A DNA stretch of 64,000 nt, from positions 2,542,001 through 2,606,000 of the forward strand of contig NZ_CP159826.1 of the NCBI RefSeq assembly GCF_047729875.1. The letters are read 5' to 3'. How positions within the stretch are numbered: position 1 is the first letter of the stretch; each line of letters starts with the position of its first letter. The stretch is from Marimicrobium sp913061115 (GTDB taxonomy: Bacteria; Pseudomonadota; Gammaproteobacteria; Pseudomonadales; Halieaceae). This document shows positions 36,260 through 45,003 of the stretch, piece by piece. Below the pieces are notes generated by a model. The model ran no database searches. It was not told the DNA's origin and saw only the letters and a list, made by a program, of their open reading frames with translations. The position numbers were made by a program, and so were the translations under genes.

Positions 36260-36550
36260 GTGATAGACGATCGCGTGCGGCGCACCATGTTGCGCCTTCC
36301 CGCCAAGCCCCCGCATTTAGGTAACTATACTCAGCTAAAACTTGCTCGCGGCGGATATTATAAATTTATATTCGTTTATTCCTGAACGATTGCACACAGC
36401 GACCCAGGCCATGAGGTTTTTCAGTGGCGTCCCTGCGGACCGATTGCGATCCGGTAGGTGATGGAGCCCCACGCGGATAGCGATAAACGGTGTTCGATGC
36501 TGTACGTTTTACCTGTTGTTATTTATGTATGTATAGAATCCCGCGGAATC
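36260..36550. other. Gene-free stretch left of direct repeat copy 2
   Basis: 291 bases (342 to the next ORF) with no coding signal, no hairpin I trust and no similarity to other parts of the window that I could see, apart from the direct repeat that starts at 36551. Confidence 0.4.
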
Positions 36551-36729
36551 AGGCACACCATAACCCCAAGCAAGCACTTGAAAAAAGACTCACGTCCGCT
36601 CTTATAGTGGGCGGGCTTTATTACCTGTTATGTTGAGTGTGTTTATGACGTATAGCCAAAACCGTTGAAAGCGGATGCGTTCATCAATCAAACCTCGCAA
36701 TCCGCTACGGTGCCAGTGAACCCACCTTT
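36551..36729. repeat. Direct repeat copy 2 (reverse-transcriptase 3' end)
   Basis: 179 bases matching 32306-32480 in the same orientation, centre to centre about 4.25 kb apart. It covers the reverse-transcriptase stop codon, ~40 codons of its C-terminus and ~50 bases beyond. Confidence 0.9.
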
Positions 36730-37006
36730 GCACATACTCCCGCAACCGATTGACATCAGCTGTTTGCTCATAAAGCTGGCGAGCATGATTTAAGAGGCGA
36801 GTTAAGCTTGTACTTGACGGCACAAGCGGTTTATTCGGTTCCAGCCAATATCCCAGAAAATCAAACCCCCTTATAGTTGTCCCAATAAAGCGTTTCTTGG
36901 GATGTAAATTAACCTTTAAATCCGCAAGAATCGCATGCACTTTTTTAATGACGGCTATTAATTTATGCCTTGATGTAGCACAAATACTAGCGCGGTCGTT
37001 GTACAC
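36602..37006 (-). pseudogene. C-terminal fragment of a group II-like reverse transcriptase
   Basis: 134 codons. From about residue 13 the text reads as the thumb and end of a reverse transcriptase of the group II-intron-like class: KKVHAILADLKVNLHPKKRFIG, GFDFLGYWLEP, then LLNHARQLYEQ and LREYVQRWVHWHRSGL. The catalytic palm with YADD and all N-terminal domains are missing; upstream sequence runs straight into the region before the PqqD-like gene. No intron domain V or maturase end is visible downstream. A 5'-deleted relic, longer than copy 1. Confidence 0.8.
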
Positions 37007-37041
37007 TGGCGCTGTGATTGTAGCTATCCAAGGAACCCGTT

Positions 37042-37323
37042 ATCAACATTGAACTCAACGCCTGCTTCAAACGCAACCCAGAAGCCGTTTTCAGCGAATT
37101 GGATGGCGAAATCGCACTGTTTCAGAGCAAAACCAGCGATTATCTCATCCTCAACGACGAAGGGTCGGCCATCTGGGATGCACTCAGCCAACCGCAATCT
37201 CTGGATGAAATCTGCACTCATTTAGTGTCTATCTATTCGGTTGAAGTTGATCAATGCAGACAAGACGTCCAAGCTTGGCTTCATCAAGCCTGCGCAAAGC
37301 GTGTTGTCGTGTTGATGCCTTAA
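37042..37323 (+). CDS. PqqD-like small protein, apparently without a normal start codon
   Basis: The family sequence is INIELNACFKRNPEAVFSE, then LDGEIALF, LNDEGSAIWDAL, SLDEICTHLVSIYSV and VQAWLHQACAKRVV, a complete PqqD-type winged helix (~93 residues). PqqD-like proteins bind a peptide substrate and hand it to a modifying enzyme. Between the in-frame TAG at 37021 and the conserved part there is no ATG, GTG or TTG; a TTG at 37099 would lose the first third. AAGGA at 37030-37034 is well placed for ATC 37042 (used here) or ATT 37048. It may use a rare start or have lost it. It converges with the sulfotransferase; the HprK-like kinase is the next gene. Confidence 0.65.
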   Translation: MNIELNACFKRNPEAVFSELDGEIALFQSKTSDYLILNDEGSAIWDALSQPQSLDEICTHLVSIYSVEVDQCRQDVQAWLHQACAKRVVVLMP

Positions 37324-37374
37324 GCGTTAGCAGATTAGACGCTGACAACTATTGTCAGACGCGACACCAACACG

Positions 37375-38259
37375 TTAGGCTTTATCGACATTCTCGTAGT
37401 CAAAGCGCCGCATTACCGCTGGCAAACCCTCTGCCAAACGCTGGCGCTGTTCAAGCGTTAGCTGCTGTGCACCTTCTCCAGAGCGCCCAGAACGGAAAAA
37501 GCGCTCAGCACCTTTGGGTTTTTCTGCAAAGCCGCCCACCTGATCTTCGAGTTTCTGCAGGCTCTCAATCGAGGTGTTAAGCAAGGCCTGGTTAACCAAG
37601 CTCGGGGCATCCGGTAACCTGAGAAACTGGGCTAGGGCAAGGAAGGTTTCGGGCCCTTTCATCAGCATGTCTTCATAACGCATCACCAGCACGGGCAGCT
37701 GCTGCTGGTCTACCCACGAGCGTACATGCTGATCCCAGCGGCCCATGTGCTGCCTCACCTGATGGTCGCCATGACGTTCAGAGGGTACCAATGCCGCCGA
37801 AGGGTCTAGCAGAAAATTGACGCATTGCGGCAGTGGCCAAGAGAAGAAATGGCTGAGAGATACTGCCACATCCTCTGGATGGCGCAGGATGTAAACCACT
37901 CCGAGACACCCCGTCGTACTCACCACCGGACGGCCGCGCGAGTCCAGTGATTGAAAGGCGTCGTGCACCTTGTGAAAGCGCTCACCCTCGGCAAACAACC
38001 AAGCGCTTTCTCCGGCACGACCGCGGAGGGGATCAAGCTCAGCAAAGCTAAGATCACAACTGTTGATTCCGAGCTGATCATCCAACCACAGGCGCGATGA
38101 GGCGATGGCGCCGGTTTCCACGTCCTGATTGAGATTGAGCTCCTCGGGCGTCTCTTCTCCTGCCAGCCGCTGCAGCTCGGTGATAAACACTCGACACCAG
38201 GTGTTCCCTGATTTCGGATATGACGCTAAATACCAATAGCCGCCGTCTTGCGTGCTCAT
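37375..38259 (-). CDS. PAPS-dependent sulfotransferase
   Basis: 294 residues, ATG 38259, overlapping the kinase-like gene by four bases (ATGA). The 5'-phosphosulfate loop is YLASYPKSGNTWCRVF at the N-terminus and the 3'-phosphate motif is VVYILRHPEDVAVSLSHF mid-protein; a C-terminal AERFFRSGRSGEGAQ matches the R-x-G-x-x-G-x-W-type loop. It is a soluble cytoplasmic sulfotransferase of the Sulfotransfer_1 type; it could sulfate a glycan, lipid or peptide. Operon position with an HprK-like kinase suggests a shared tailoring pathway. Confidence 0.88.
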   Translation of the reverse strand: MSTQDGGYWYLASYPKSGNTWCRVFITELQRLAGEETPEELNLNQDVETGAIASSRLWLDDQLGINSCDLSFAELDPLRGRAGESAWLFAEGERFHKVHDAFQSLDSRGRPVVSTTGCLGVVYILRHPEDVAVSLSHFFSWPLPQCVNFLLDPSAALVPSERHGDHQVRQHMGRWDQHVRSWVDQQQLPVLVMRYEDMLMKGPETFLALAQFLRLPDAPSLVNQALLNTSIESLQKLEDQVGGFAEKPKGAERFFRSGRSGEGAQQLTLEQRQRLAEGLPAVMRRFDYENVDKA

Positions 38260-39266
38260 CGCGCTTCCTCTTGCGCTTCTGCCGAAGCGTCTAATTCGAC
38301 AGTAGGCTTAGCTTCCAGACTGCTTGGAGCCAAAAGATCCACCTTCTCAAGCGCCTGTTGCATAGGTTTCACGCCATCGGACAGCTGCAAGCTGTAAATA
38401 GGCACGCGTCGCGCCAAGGCGCTTACCTGAAGAAACAAGTTGGCCTCTTGATCCATGGCTCGATAGACCCGTGGTTGATAGGCGTTGTTGCGCAGCCTCA
38501 GTAGCGCAACCGCCTGCCTCTCCAAGCGTCGAGTCTGGATTTCAGACTCCTGTGCGTCCTTCCTATTGTTCCGCCTGCTGATGATATAGATCATCTCCAG
38601 CGGGGCGGCCTGAGAACTAACCTCTGCTTCAGGCGGCAGCAGCGCATAGCGTTTCAAACCCCGGCGAACCAGAGGCATCTGGGCCCAATTCAGGCCCAGG
38701 GAAGCCGCGCTGTCATGCCAAAGCTTCAGCTGCTGAAGCCCTGGCAATACTAGCCCTTGTTCATTTATCACACTCAATTCACTGCTGAGAAGCTTCCAGC
38801 CCTCTTGTTGCAAGCAGCAGGCCAGCGTCGATTTACCACTGGCCGGTGCGCCCAACAGCATCACCGCTTGGCCATCTCGCACCACGGTAGTGCCCTGCAG
38901 CACCAAAGCTCCGCGTTGAATCAGCAGGGCAGCTAAGCCACTGGTCACTAGGAACGTGCGCAAGTCGCGATCGCTGACGCTGTCGTCCCAGCGCTCATAG
39001 CTCAGAGTTTCGCCCGCATAGGCACGAAACCAGCCGATGCCCTCTAGTTCCAAGCGCCAATCCCCGAGCGCCATTTGCAGCGATGGCGTACTGTGTTCAT
39101 TTGCCACCAACGGCGGCCAATCCTCATGGTTCGAAGCCGCAATGTGCAGTGCCAATGGACTCAAATCTGTGCCGGCATGCACCGGCAGCTCAGGTAGCAG
39201 CATATCGCTGAGAATGTTAAGACCAAAGGCCTCGTAGTGATGCTGATACGTCGTGAGTTCGCTCAT
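38256..39266 (-). CDS. HprK-related P-loop kinase
   Basis: 336 residues, ATG 39266. The opening HHYEAFGLNILSDMLLPELP and the P-loop GAPASGKSTLACCLQQEGWKLL are the pattern of HPr-kinase-like proteins that accompany PqqD-like proteins (the HPr-rel-A type systems) and of the kinase tailoring some lasso peptides. The HPr kinase signature downstream of the P-loop is only partly kept (SSELSVINEQ where true HprK has a D-D-x-V-x-I/L pattern), so it is not the classic PTS regulator; ptsH is absent here. The C-terminal ~40 residues are acidic and unconserved. Substrate unknown. Confidence 0.75.
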   Translation of the reverse strand: MSELTTYQHHYEAFGLNILSDMLLPELPVHAGTDLSPLALHIAASNHEDWPPLVANEHSTPSLQMALGDWRLELEGIGWFRAYAGETLSYERWDDSVSDRDLRTFLVTSGLAALLIQRGALVLQGTTVVRDGQAVMLLGAPASGKSTLACCLQQEGWKLLSSELSVINEQGLVLPGLQQLKLWHDSAASLGLNWAQMPLVRRGLKRYALLPPEAEVSSQAAPLEMIYIISRRNNRKDAQESEIQTRRLERQAVALLRLRNNAYQPRVYRAMDQEANLFLQVSALARRVPIYSLQLSDGVKPMQQALEKVDLLAPSSLEAKPTVELDASAEAQEEAR

Positions 39267-39617
39267 AAGGCCACCGAGCTAAGCGCTCATTTTGCTAAAC
39301 ATGATAGGGGTGCAATGCTGCTTCCGCTACATAAAAGCCTGCGTTGGTCGCTGGCAGGCTGAAGTATAAGACAGATAAAAAGGCTATGGGAGACATTTCC
39401 TTCCAGTATCCCGATGCGTTACAGGCATTGGAACGGGCGATGGCCATCAGGTGTACTGAGTTCACGCTTGAATTGATGCACTTGCAAATCCTTGGTGTTG
39501 GTTTCCATCCCACCGATGCTTGGGGTAAACGTCACATGAAACCGGGTCAGATTGACACTAGACTGCCATCGGCCCGACGCCTATCATCAAGCAACGCGAC
39601 ATTATGGAGAATAAAAA
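39267..39617. other. Divergent intergenic region
   Basis: 351 bases between the kinase-like gene (minus) and the DUF3604 gene (plus). ORFs on both strands here overlap one another and show no family features; I do not accept any as a precursor peptide gene. GGAG at 39605-39608 is the ribosome site of the DUF3604 gene. Confidence 0.4.
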
Positions 39618-41645
39618 ATGACGCACAAAAAAGTCTTCATGACAGGCTGTTTGACCCTCGCCCTATGCGGCTGCTTCGATTCAGAAAACTCGCTCAACGA
39701 TATGCAGACGAATGAAAACAAGGGTTTGACCGGCATAGCGCGCGGTGTCAATACGCTGCTACCGGCTAACGAAGAGATTCTGACACTGCGCGCTGCGCCC
39801 AACCCCGACCGTAATGCTTACTTCGGCGATCTGCATGTGCATACGGCCTACTCGTTTGATGCCTATGTTTTTGGCACCGTAAGCAGCCCTGACGATGCCT
39901 ACCGCTATGCCAAGGGGCAGGCACTAGACCACCCCAGCGGCTATCAGGTGCAATTGCAACAACCCCTAGACTTTTACGCAGTCACCGATCACGCGATGCT
40001 GATGGGTCTAGTAAAAGAAGCTGCAGACACCAGCAGCGAGTTCTCGCGTTATGCCGTGGCAGAACCGCTGCACAACTTAAACGCACCGAGCAACATGAAT
40101 GTTCTCAGCCTAATCGCCCGCGGACAAGCCTTTGGCACCTTTATCCCCGGTGTGCTGAGCGGCCTGCTTGATGGCACGATCGACGCACCGATGGCGGAGG
40201 CCGTGACCAAGTCAGCGTGGCTTGACACCATTCGAGCGGCGAATGACGCTTATTTACCTGGCAGTTTTACCACGTTCGCCGCCTTCGAATATACGTCGTC
40301 CAGCGATGACCAAGGCAACCTGCACCGCAATGTCATATTCCGCGACACAGGACGCTTACCCGCTGTTCCCTTCTCGCGCTTTAACTCGCAAAATCCAGAG
40401 GGCCTGTGGCAGTGGATGGACGGTCTGCGCAATCAAGGAATAGAAAGCCTGGCGATTCCCCACAATTCCAACGGCTCCAATGGCCAGATGTTCAAGTTAA
40501 CCAACTGGGCAGGCAATCCCATTGACGACAATTATGCAAAACAACGCCAGCGCAATGAACCGCTGGTGGAAATAACACAGATCAAAGGCACGTCAGACAC
40601 CCATCCTCTGTTGTCACCGAATGACGAATGGGCAGACTTTGAGATCACACCGTTCCGTGTCGCCACCAAACTCTATAGCGAGCCCGCGGGCAGCTACGTG
40701 CGCGATGCCTATTTACGCGGCCTGCAACTGCAGTCCGGTGGCGTCATCAACCCCTACAAGTTTGGCCTAATCGGCTCCAGTGATACCCACGACGCCGCAA
40801 GCTCTGAAGATGAAGAAACCTTCTTCTCCAAGGCCGGCATGCTAGACGGTACGCCCGAACTGCGTGGCTCTATCCCCGCATCCTTTCTTTACGGTACCGC
40901 GATCAAATATATGGATCCCGGATTAGTCAAAGAGGTCGATGGCAGAGATTATCTCGCCAGTTCCGGCTTTGAATTCTGGTCGGCGTCCGGCTTGGCCGGT
41001 GTCTGGGCGGAGGAAAATACGCGCGAGTCGATTTATCAAGCGTTCCGTCGCAAGGAAACATTCGCCACCAGCGGGCCGCGCATCAAGGTGCGCTTCTTTT
41101 CCAGTTATGACTTTGACCCAGAACTCCTGCAAAGCCCACAACTCACGACATTGGCCTATCAACAGGGTGTCACAATGGGCAGCGACCTAACCGCTAATGG
41201 CGACCAAATACCCCAATTTCTGGTGTGGGCTGCTGCTGACCCGATCGGCGCTCCCTTGCAGCGCGTGCAAATCATTAAAGGCTACCTAGAGGGCGGCCAA
41301 CACCAAGAGCGCATCTACGATGTTGCCTGCTCCAACGGGCTAGAGGTTGACCCAAAGACAGCGCGCTGCCCCGACAATGGTGCGAGCGTCAATATGGATG
41401 ACTGCGCTACCACTGGCAGCGCCGGCGCCAGCGAGCTTAAGGCGTTGTGGCGCGACCCTGATTTCGATTCAAGTCAGGAGGCTTTTTACTACGTGCGCGT
41501 GCTGGAAAACCCGACCTGCCGCTGGTCCACTTGGGATGCGATTCGCGCCGGTGAACAACCGCGTTCAGACCTGCACAAAACGCTGCAGGAGCGCGCTTGG
41601 TCCTCGCCCATCTGGTACCGTCCGGACACAACAGAAGCCCTGTGA
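39618..41645 (+). CDS. DUF3604 lipoprotein
   Basis: 675 residues, ATG 39618 after GGAGAATAAAAA. The lipoprotein signal peptide ends in LCGC (Cys19). Then come the family hallmarks: YFGDLHVHTAYSFDAYVFGT with a PHP-like H-x-H metal site, DFYAVTDHAMLMG, ESLAIPHNSNGSNGQMF, FGLIGSSDTHDAA and the C-terminal FYYVRVLENPTCRWSTWDA. DUF3604 is a PHP-fold-like family common in marine bacteria with unknown activity; the metal ligands suggest a hydrolase, and lipidation places it in the outer membrane or periplasm. Confidence 0.92.
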   Translation: MTHKKVFMTGCLTLALCGCFDSENSLNDMQTNENKGLTGIARGVNTLLPANEEILTLRAAPNPDRNAYFGDLHVHTAYSFDAYVFGTVSSPDDAYRYAKGQALDHPSGYQVQLQQPLDFYAVTDHAMLMGLVKEAADTSSEFSRYAVAEPLHNLNAPSNMNVLSLIARGQAFGTFIPGVLSGLLDGTIDAPMAEAVTKSAWLDTIRAANDAYLPGSFTTFAAFEYTSSSDDQGNLHRNVIFRDTGRLPAVPFSRFNSQNPEGLWQWMDGLRNQGIESLAIPHNSNGSNGQMFKLTNWAGNPIDDNYAKQRQRNEPLVEITQIKGTSDTHPLLSPNDEWADFEITPFRVATKLYSEPAGSYVRDAYLRGLQLQSGGVINPYKFGLIGSSDTHDAASSEDEETFFSKAGMLDGTPELRGSIPASFLYGTAIKYMDPGLVKEVDGRDYLASSGFEFWSASGLAGVWAEENTRESIYQAFRRKETFATSGPRIKVRFFSSYDFDPELLQSPQLTTLAYQQGVTMGSDLTANGDQIPQFLVWAAADPIGAPLQRVQIIKGYLEGGQHQERIYDVACSNGLEVDPKTARCPDNGASVNMDDCATTGSAGASELKALWRDPDFDSSQEAFYYVRVLENPTCRWSTWDAIRAGEQPRSDLHKTLQERAWSSPIWYRPDTTEAL

Positions 41646-41704
41646 AGAAAGCGTCATTAACGCGAAGGCAATTCGCAAACCAAACGCAATAAAAGGAACA
41701 GATC

Positions 41705-42004
41705 ATGATTGTCGTCAACGCCGTTGTAACCAGTAAACCGGAGGACATCGCCGCACTGCAGAGTGCAATCCACACCATGGAAGCAGCCAGCAGGGAGGAG
41801 TCTGGCTGTAATGACTACACCTTTAGCGTAGAATTAAACAACCCCAATAGGCTGCGAATAACCGAAAAATGGCTGAGCCTCGAAGCGCTCAAGGCGCACA
41901 TGGCAACGCCGCATATGGCCGAATTCCAGGCGGCTATGGGGGCTCACCCTCCGGCCTCGCTGGAGGTTACGTTCTATGAAGTGACAGAGATTCAACCGTT
42001 TTGA
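41705..42004 (+). CDS. Antibiotic biosynthesis monooxygenase-fold (quinol monooxygenase-like) protein
   Basis: 99 residues, ATG 41705 with AAGGA upstream. A single ABM dimeric alpha+beta barrel domain: VNAVVTSKPEDIAALQSAI, the SREESGCNDYTFSVELNNPNRL strand pair, EKWLSLEALKAHMATPHM. Resembles YgiN-type putative quinol monooxygenases, cofactor-free enzymes acting on quinols. It follows the DUF3604 gene by 59 bases on the same strand. Confidence 0.85.
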   Translation: MIVVNAVVTSKPEDIAALQSAIHTMEAASREESGCNDYTFSVELNNPNRLRITEKWLSLEALKAHMATPHMAEFQAAMGAHPPASLEVTFYEVTEIQPF

Positions 42005-42471
42005 TCTCCTAGGAACAACCACGGTATTGCCCAACAAGAGACCCAGTACAACATCGCAGCTACGCTGCGAATCAATCCGATGTCAATGGCAGCACTAGAG
42101 AGCCGATAGACTTCACCCGCGACCGAGATATCTTCCGTCTTCGTCTCCTCTTCGGCGAGCAGAAACACATACTCGCAGTGAGGACTTTGACGACTTTGAT
42201 AGAACCCCAATGCAACGCCCGAAAAAATGATGTTGCAAAGTTAAACAGGTGCATTAGTGCCGCCAGCGCCAGATTCGATTTCTGGCTGAAATCGTCAAGT
42301 AACATGGACTCTTGTTCGCACCGGAAGGCCCAAATCCGGAACTTCAGAATGGCTATATTTGTGGTACACTGTAAAAAGCAATGGTGTTTCACAAGACCGT
42401 ATTAGAAGGCTCATTGTGTACCCTCGGTACAGTCATTTGACTGCGCTGATTGCGCACTAGGTATATTAATA
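42005..42471. other. Intergenic region before the radical SAM gene
   Basis: 467 bases with no gene I can support. Two overlapping minus-strand frames (42072-42392, 41992-42210) have no family features. A 19-codon plus-strand ORF (42381-42440, MVFHKTVLEGSLCTLGTVI) precedes the radical SAM gene but has no good ribosome site. No cobalamin-riboswitch B12 box was seen. Confidence 0.4.
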
Positions 42472-45003
42472 ATGACCAACCAAGTTACATATCTCGTACC
42501 CGGTTTCTATTTGGCCATCAGCGAGAAACAGCATGCCCTGCATTTTGCGCAGCTCCCTGGAATGATGAAGCGTGCTACGCCTGTCCGGCTTGCCATTGTC
42601 GATTCATTTAACCACGGTTTTGAAGGGGATATTGAAGATCTGGTAGACGCTATGGCGAAGCGGTTTGATGCTAAGCGGATTGCGGTAGTCACCTTTATTG
42701 AAAATCTTGAAATGGCAGGCTGTCTGACAGACTCGAAACCCGTGCATCGATTTTTGGGTGCTGTCTCAGAGAAATTGGGGACGGTCGGGTCTGATGACAT
42801 CACGATAGCCGCTCCCATAAGCCTGCTGTCGCAAGATGGAAATTTCCTTTGGTACAATCATGATGGCGTGTTACTGATGGAGCTCACACTCGCCGAAGTG
42901 CGTGCGGTCAGTGTTTTTGCCGAGGCTATTACTGTAGAGACGGCGCGCACTCTCTATCTTGAGCAACAGTATCCAGATGCTATGAACAGCTCTCAGTTCG
43001 ACGAGCTGATATCGCGCATGGCAGGAGCCGGTGTGTTTATGGCGCCGCTGCACATTGATAATTCAATGGAAAAAAAGCTGTTCGGCAACGTTGACTACGC
43101 CGAAGTGCAAGCCTTAGTGGATGCCCGCGTTGCGGCGCACGATGAAAAAGTGGCTGACTCTGGCAAAGATTTAGTCCCGGTGATACCTGTCAATATGGAC
43201 AAGGGGATGGCTCCTGCGTCATTGGGTTTGGTGACCGCATACGCGATGGAGTATGAAGGGGGCAAGCTTCGTGAACGTTACGATTTTGTGCCCATGTTTC
43301 TAGCCGATGAAGCGCGTCTTGTGGAACGGGCAGCAACGCCCGGGGTGTTTATTTTTTCTAACTACCTGTGGACTGTTGACACCAACTTGAAACTGTCGGC
43401 CGCAATTAAAGCGGTTAATCCAGCAAATATCACGATCCATGGCGGCCCGAGCACGCCATCTTACGAAAAAGATTGCGAGATGTTTTTCGCTGACAACCCC
43501 CATGTGGATGTTGCTGTGCGCGGCGAGGGCGAGCATACCTTTGCCGATTTACTGGACAAGCTAGACATTCACGCTGCTGATCTTGACGTTCTCAAAAACG
43601 TGCCCGGAATTTCGTTTCGCTCTTCTGGTGGTATCGTGCGAAACGGTGACCGTGATCGTATCGCTGACCTCAACACCATTCCATCGCCCTATTTAATGGG
43701 CTTGTTTGACGAGTTTGGCTCAGTTAGAGCCGGTGCGATTATTGAGAGTAATCGTGGCTGTCCTTATGGCTGTACGTTTTGTGACTGGGGTTCCGCGACT
43801 TTATCCAAGGTGCGCCGCTTTGATCTCGATCGTGTTTATGCGGAGTTGGAGTGGTCGGCGAAGCATCAGATTGAGGATGCCTCCATCGCAGATGCAAATT
43901 TCGGCATGTTGGAGCGTGATGTGGACATTGCCTTAAAAATTGCCGACCTACGCAAGACTTACGGGTTCCCGCGCTCAGTCCCTATTAATTACGCGAAGAA
44001 TCAGGTGCGTTACCTGCGCCAGATTATCGAGATATTTGCTAATGTCAATATCCTCACTGAGGGCCTAGTGTCGTTGCAATCGATGGACGAAACCACATTG
44101 AAGGTCATTGACCGCTCCAATATCAAACTGGAGAAGTATCACGAGGTTGCCCGTGAGTTCCGCCGGGCCAAGCTCCCGCTGGCGGCGGATATTATGATGG
44201 GCCTGCCGGGCTCAACGCGTACCTCCTTCAGTACTGATCTGCAAAAATGTGCCGACATGGATATTCGCGTGCGAGCCAACAAGACCACGTTGTTACCCAA
44301 TAGTCCCATGAACGAGCCGGGTTACCGCAAAGAACACGGCATTGTAGCAAAGCCGGGTGAAATATTAATGGAGGCGGCCAGCTATACGCGTGAGGACTGG
44401 GAAGAGATGGATCAGCTGCGGCTTGCGTATTATCTGTTTGATGTTTATGGCTTGCTGCGCTACGTCGCACGCTATGTGCGCCGCGAGACAGGCATGGGAG
44501 AAGTCGCGTTTTATGACAAAGTGCGTTCCAGCGCGTCCCGCCATCCGGATGATTGGCCGGTGATCTCTAAGACATTAAAAACATTGGAGGGTTATATGGC
44601 GCCTCCGGGCTCCTGGAGTTTGTTTATTGCAGAAATCGGTCGCTATTTGATTGAGGTTCTTGAGTTGGCTGACGATTCTGCCCTACGCACGGCACTTGCG
44701 GTGCAGCATGCGCACCTGCCGGCTCCGGACCGCACGTTTCCCGCCGTATTGGAACTGGAGCATGATTATGTCGCATGGCAGGACCTCCTGCTGATTGCGC
44801 GCGAAGAAGGGCATCGAGACGATTGGCAGGATCACGTGCCGCGCCTTTGTGAGTTTGGTCCTGCTACTTTGGTCATCGAAGATCCCAGCGAAGTCTGTCA
44901 GCGTGACATCGGCAAGGCTAAGGTGGTACTGGATTTACACCTGCATACCTGGGAACTTGAATCTCCTGTTGCCCGACCCCGCCTGGGCGCGCTCGCGCTC
45001 TAG
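42472..45003 (+). CDS. B12-binding-type radical SAM enzyme with long N-terminal extension
   Basis: 843 residues, ATG 42472. The radical SAM cluster is C-x3-C-x2-C at Cys430, Cys434 and Cys437 (NRGCPYGCTFCDWG), the CDW form common in cobalamin-type radical SAM methylases and cyclases. Before it lies a cobalamin-binding-like Rossmann domain (about 285-400; VFIFSNYLWTVD, ITIHGGPSTPSYE, DVAVRGEGEHTF) without the D-x-H-x-x-G motif. The first ~250 residues are unusual: residues ~35-85 (IVDSFNHGFEGDIEDLVDAMAKRF) and ~165-195 look like winged-helix PqqD-type modules. MMGLPGST and NSPMNEP follow the cluster. The C-terminal ~230 residues are helical. Substrate unknown; modification of a peptide is possible. 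Confidence 0.85.
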   Translation: MTNQVTYLVPGFYLAISEKQHALHFAQLPGMMKRATPVRLAIVDSFNHGFEGDIEDLVDAMAKRFDAKRIAVVTFIENLEMAGCLTDSKPVHRFLGAVSEKLGTVGSDDITIAAPISLLSQDGNFLWYNHDGVLLMELTLAEVRAVSVFAEAITVETARTLYLEQQYPDAMNSSQFDELISRMAGAGVFMAPLHIDNSMEKKLFGNVDYAEVQALVDARVAAHDEKVADSGKDLVPVIPVNMDKGMAPASLGLVTAYAMEYEGGKLRERYDFVPMFLADEARLVERAATPGVFIFSNYLWTVDTNLKLSAAIKAVNPANITIHGGPSTPSYEKDCEMFFADNPHVDVAVRGEGEHTFADLLDKLDIHAADLDVLKNVPGISFRSSGGIVRNGDRDRIADLNTIPSPYLMGLFDEFGSVRAGAIIESNRGCPYGCTFCDWGSATLSKVRRFDLDRVYAELEWSAKHQIEDASIADANFGMLERDVDIALKIADLRKTYGFPRSVPINYAKNQVRYLRQIIEIFANVNILTEGLVSLQSMDETTLKVIDRSNIKLEKYHEVAREFRRAKLPLAADIMMGLPGSTRTSFSTDLQKCADMDIRVRANKTTLLPNSPMNEPGYRKEHGIVAKPGEILMEAASYTREDWEEMDQLRLAYYLFDVYGLLRYVARYVRRETGMGEVAFYDKVRSSASRHPDDWPVISKTLKTLEGYMAPPGSWSLFIAEIGRYLIEVLELADDSALRTALAVQHAHLPAPDRTFPAVLELEHDYVAWQDLLLIAREEGHRDDWQDHVPRLCEFGPATLVIEDPSEVCQRDIGKAKVVLDLHLHTWELESPVARPRLGALAL

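Noticed and set aside
36260..36601. Group II intron domain V/VI downstream of the reverse-transcriptase fragment
   Set aside because: No domain V-like hairpin with the expected AGC/CGC triad was visible on the minus strand.
37324..37385. Possible integron attC site (GTTAGGC and nearby inverted CTGACAA/TTGTCAG)
   Set aside because: GTTAGGC is present near 37374, but no matching R-Y-Y-Y-A-A-C partner at the correct end was found; the hairpin more likely lies between convergent genes as a weak terminator.
39295..39513. 72-codon minus-strand ORF upstream of the kinase-like gene as a precursor peptide
   Set aside because: No ribosome site, no leader/core pattern, and the opposite strand is equally open; looks like chance.
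42072..42392. 106-codon minus-strand ORF before the radical SAM gene
   Set aside because: Composition and an Arg-rich run are non-protein-like and no family is recognised; the overlapping frame is similarly open.
42005..42471. Cobalamin riboswitch ahead of the B12-type radical SAM gene
   Set aside because: No B12-box or paired helices could be found by eye.
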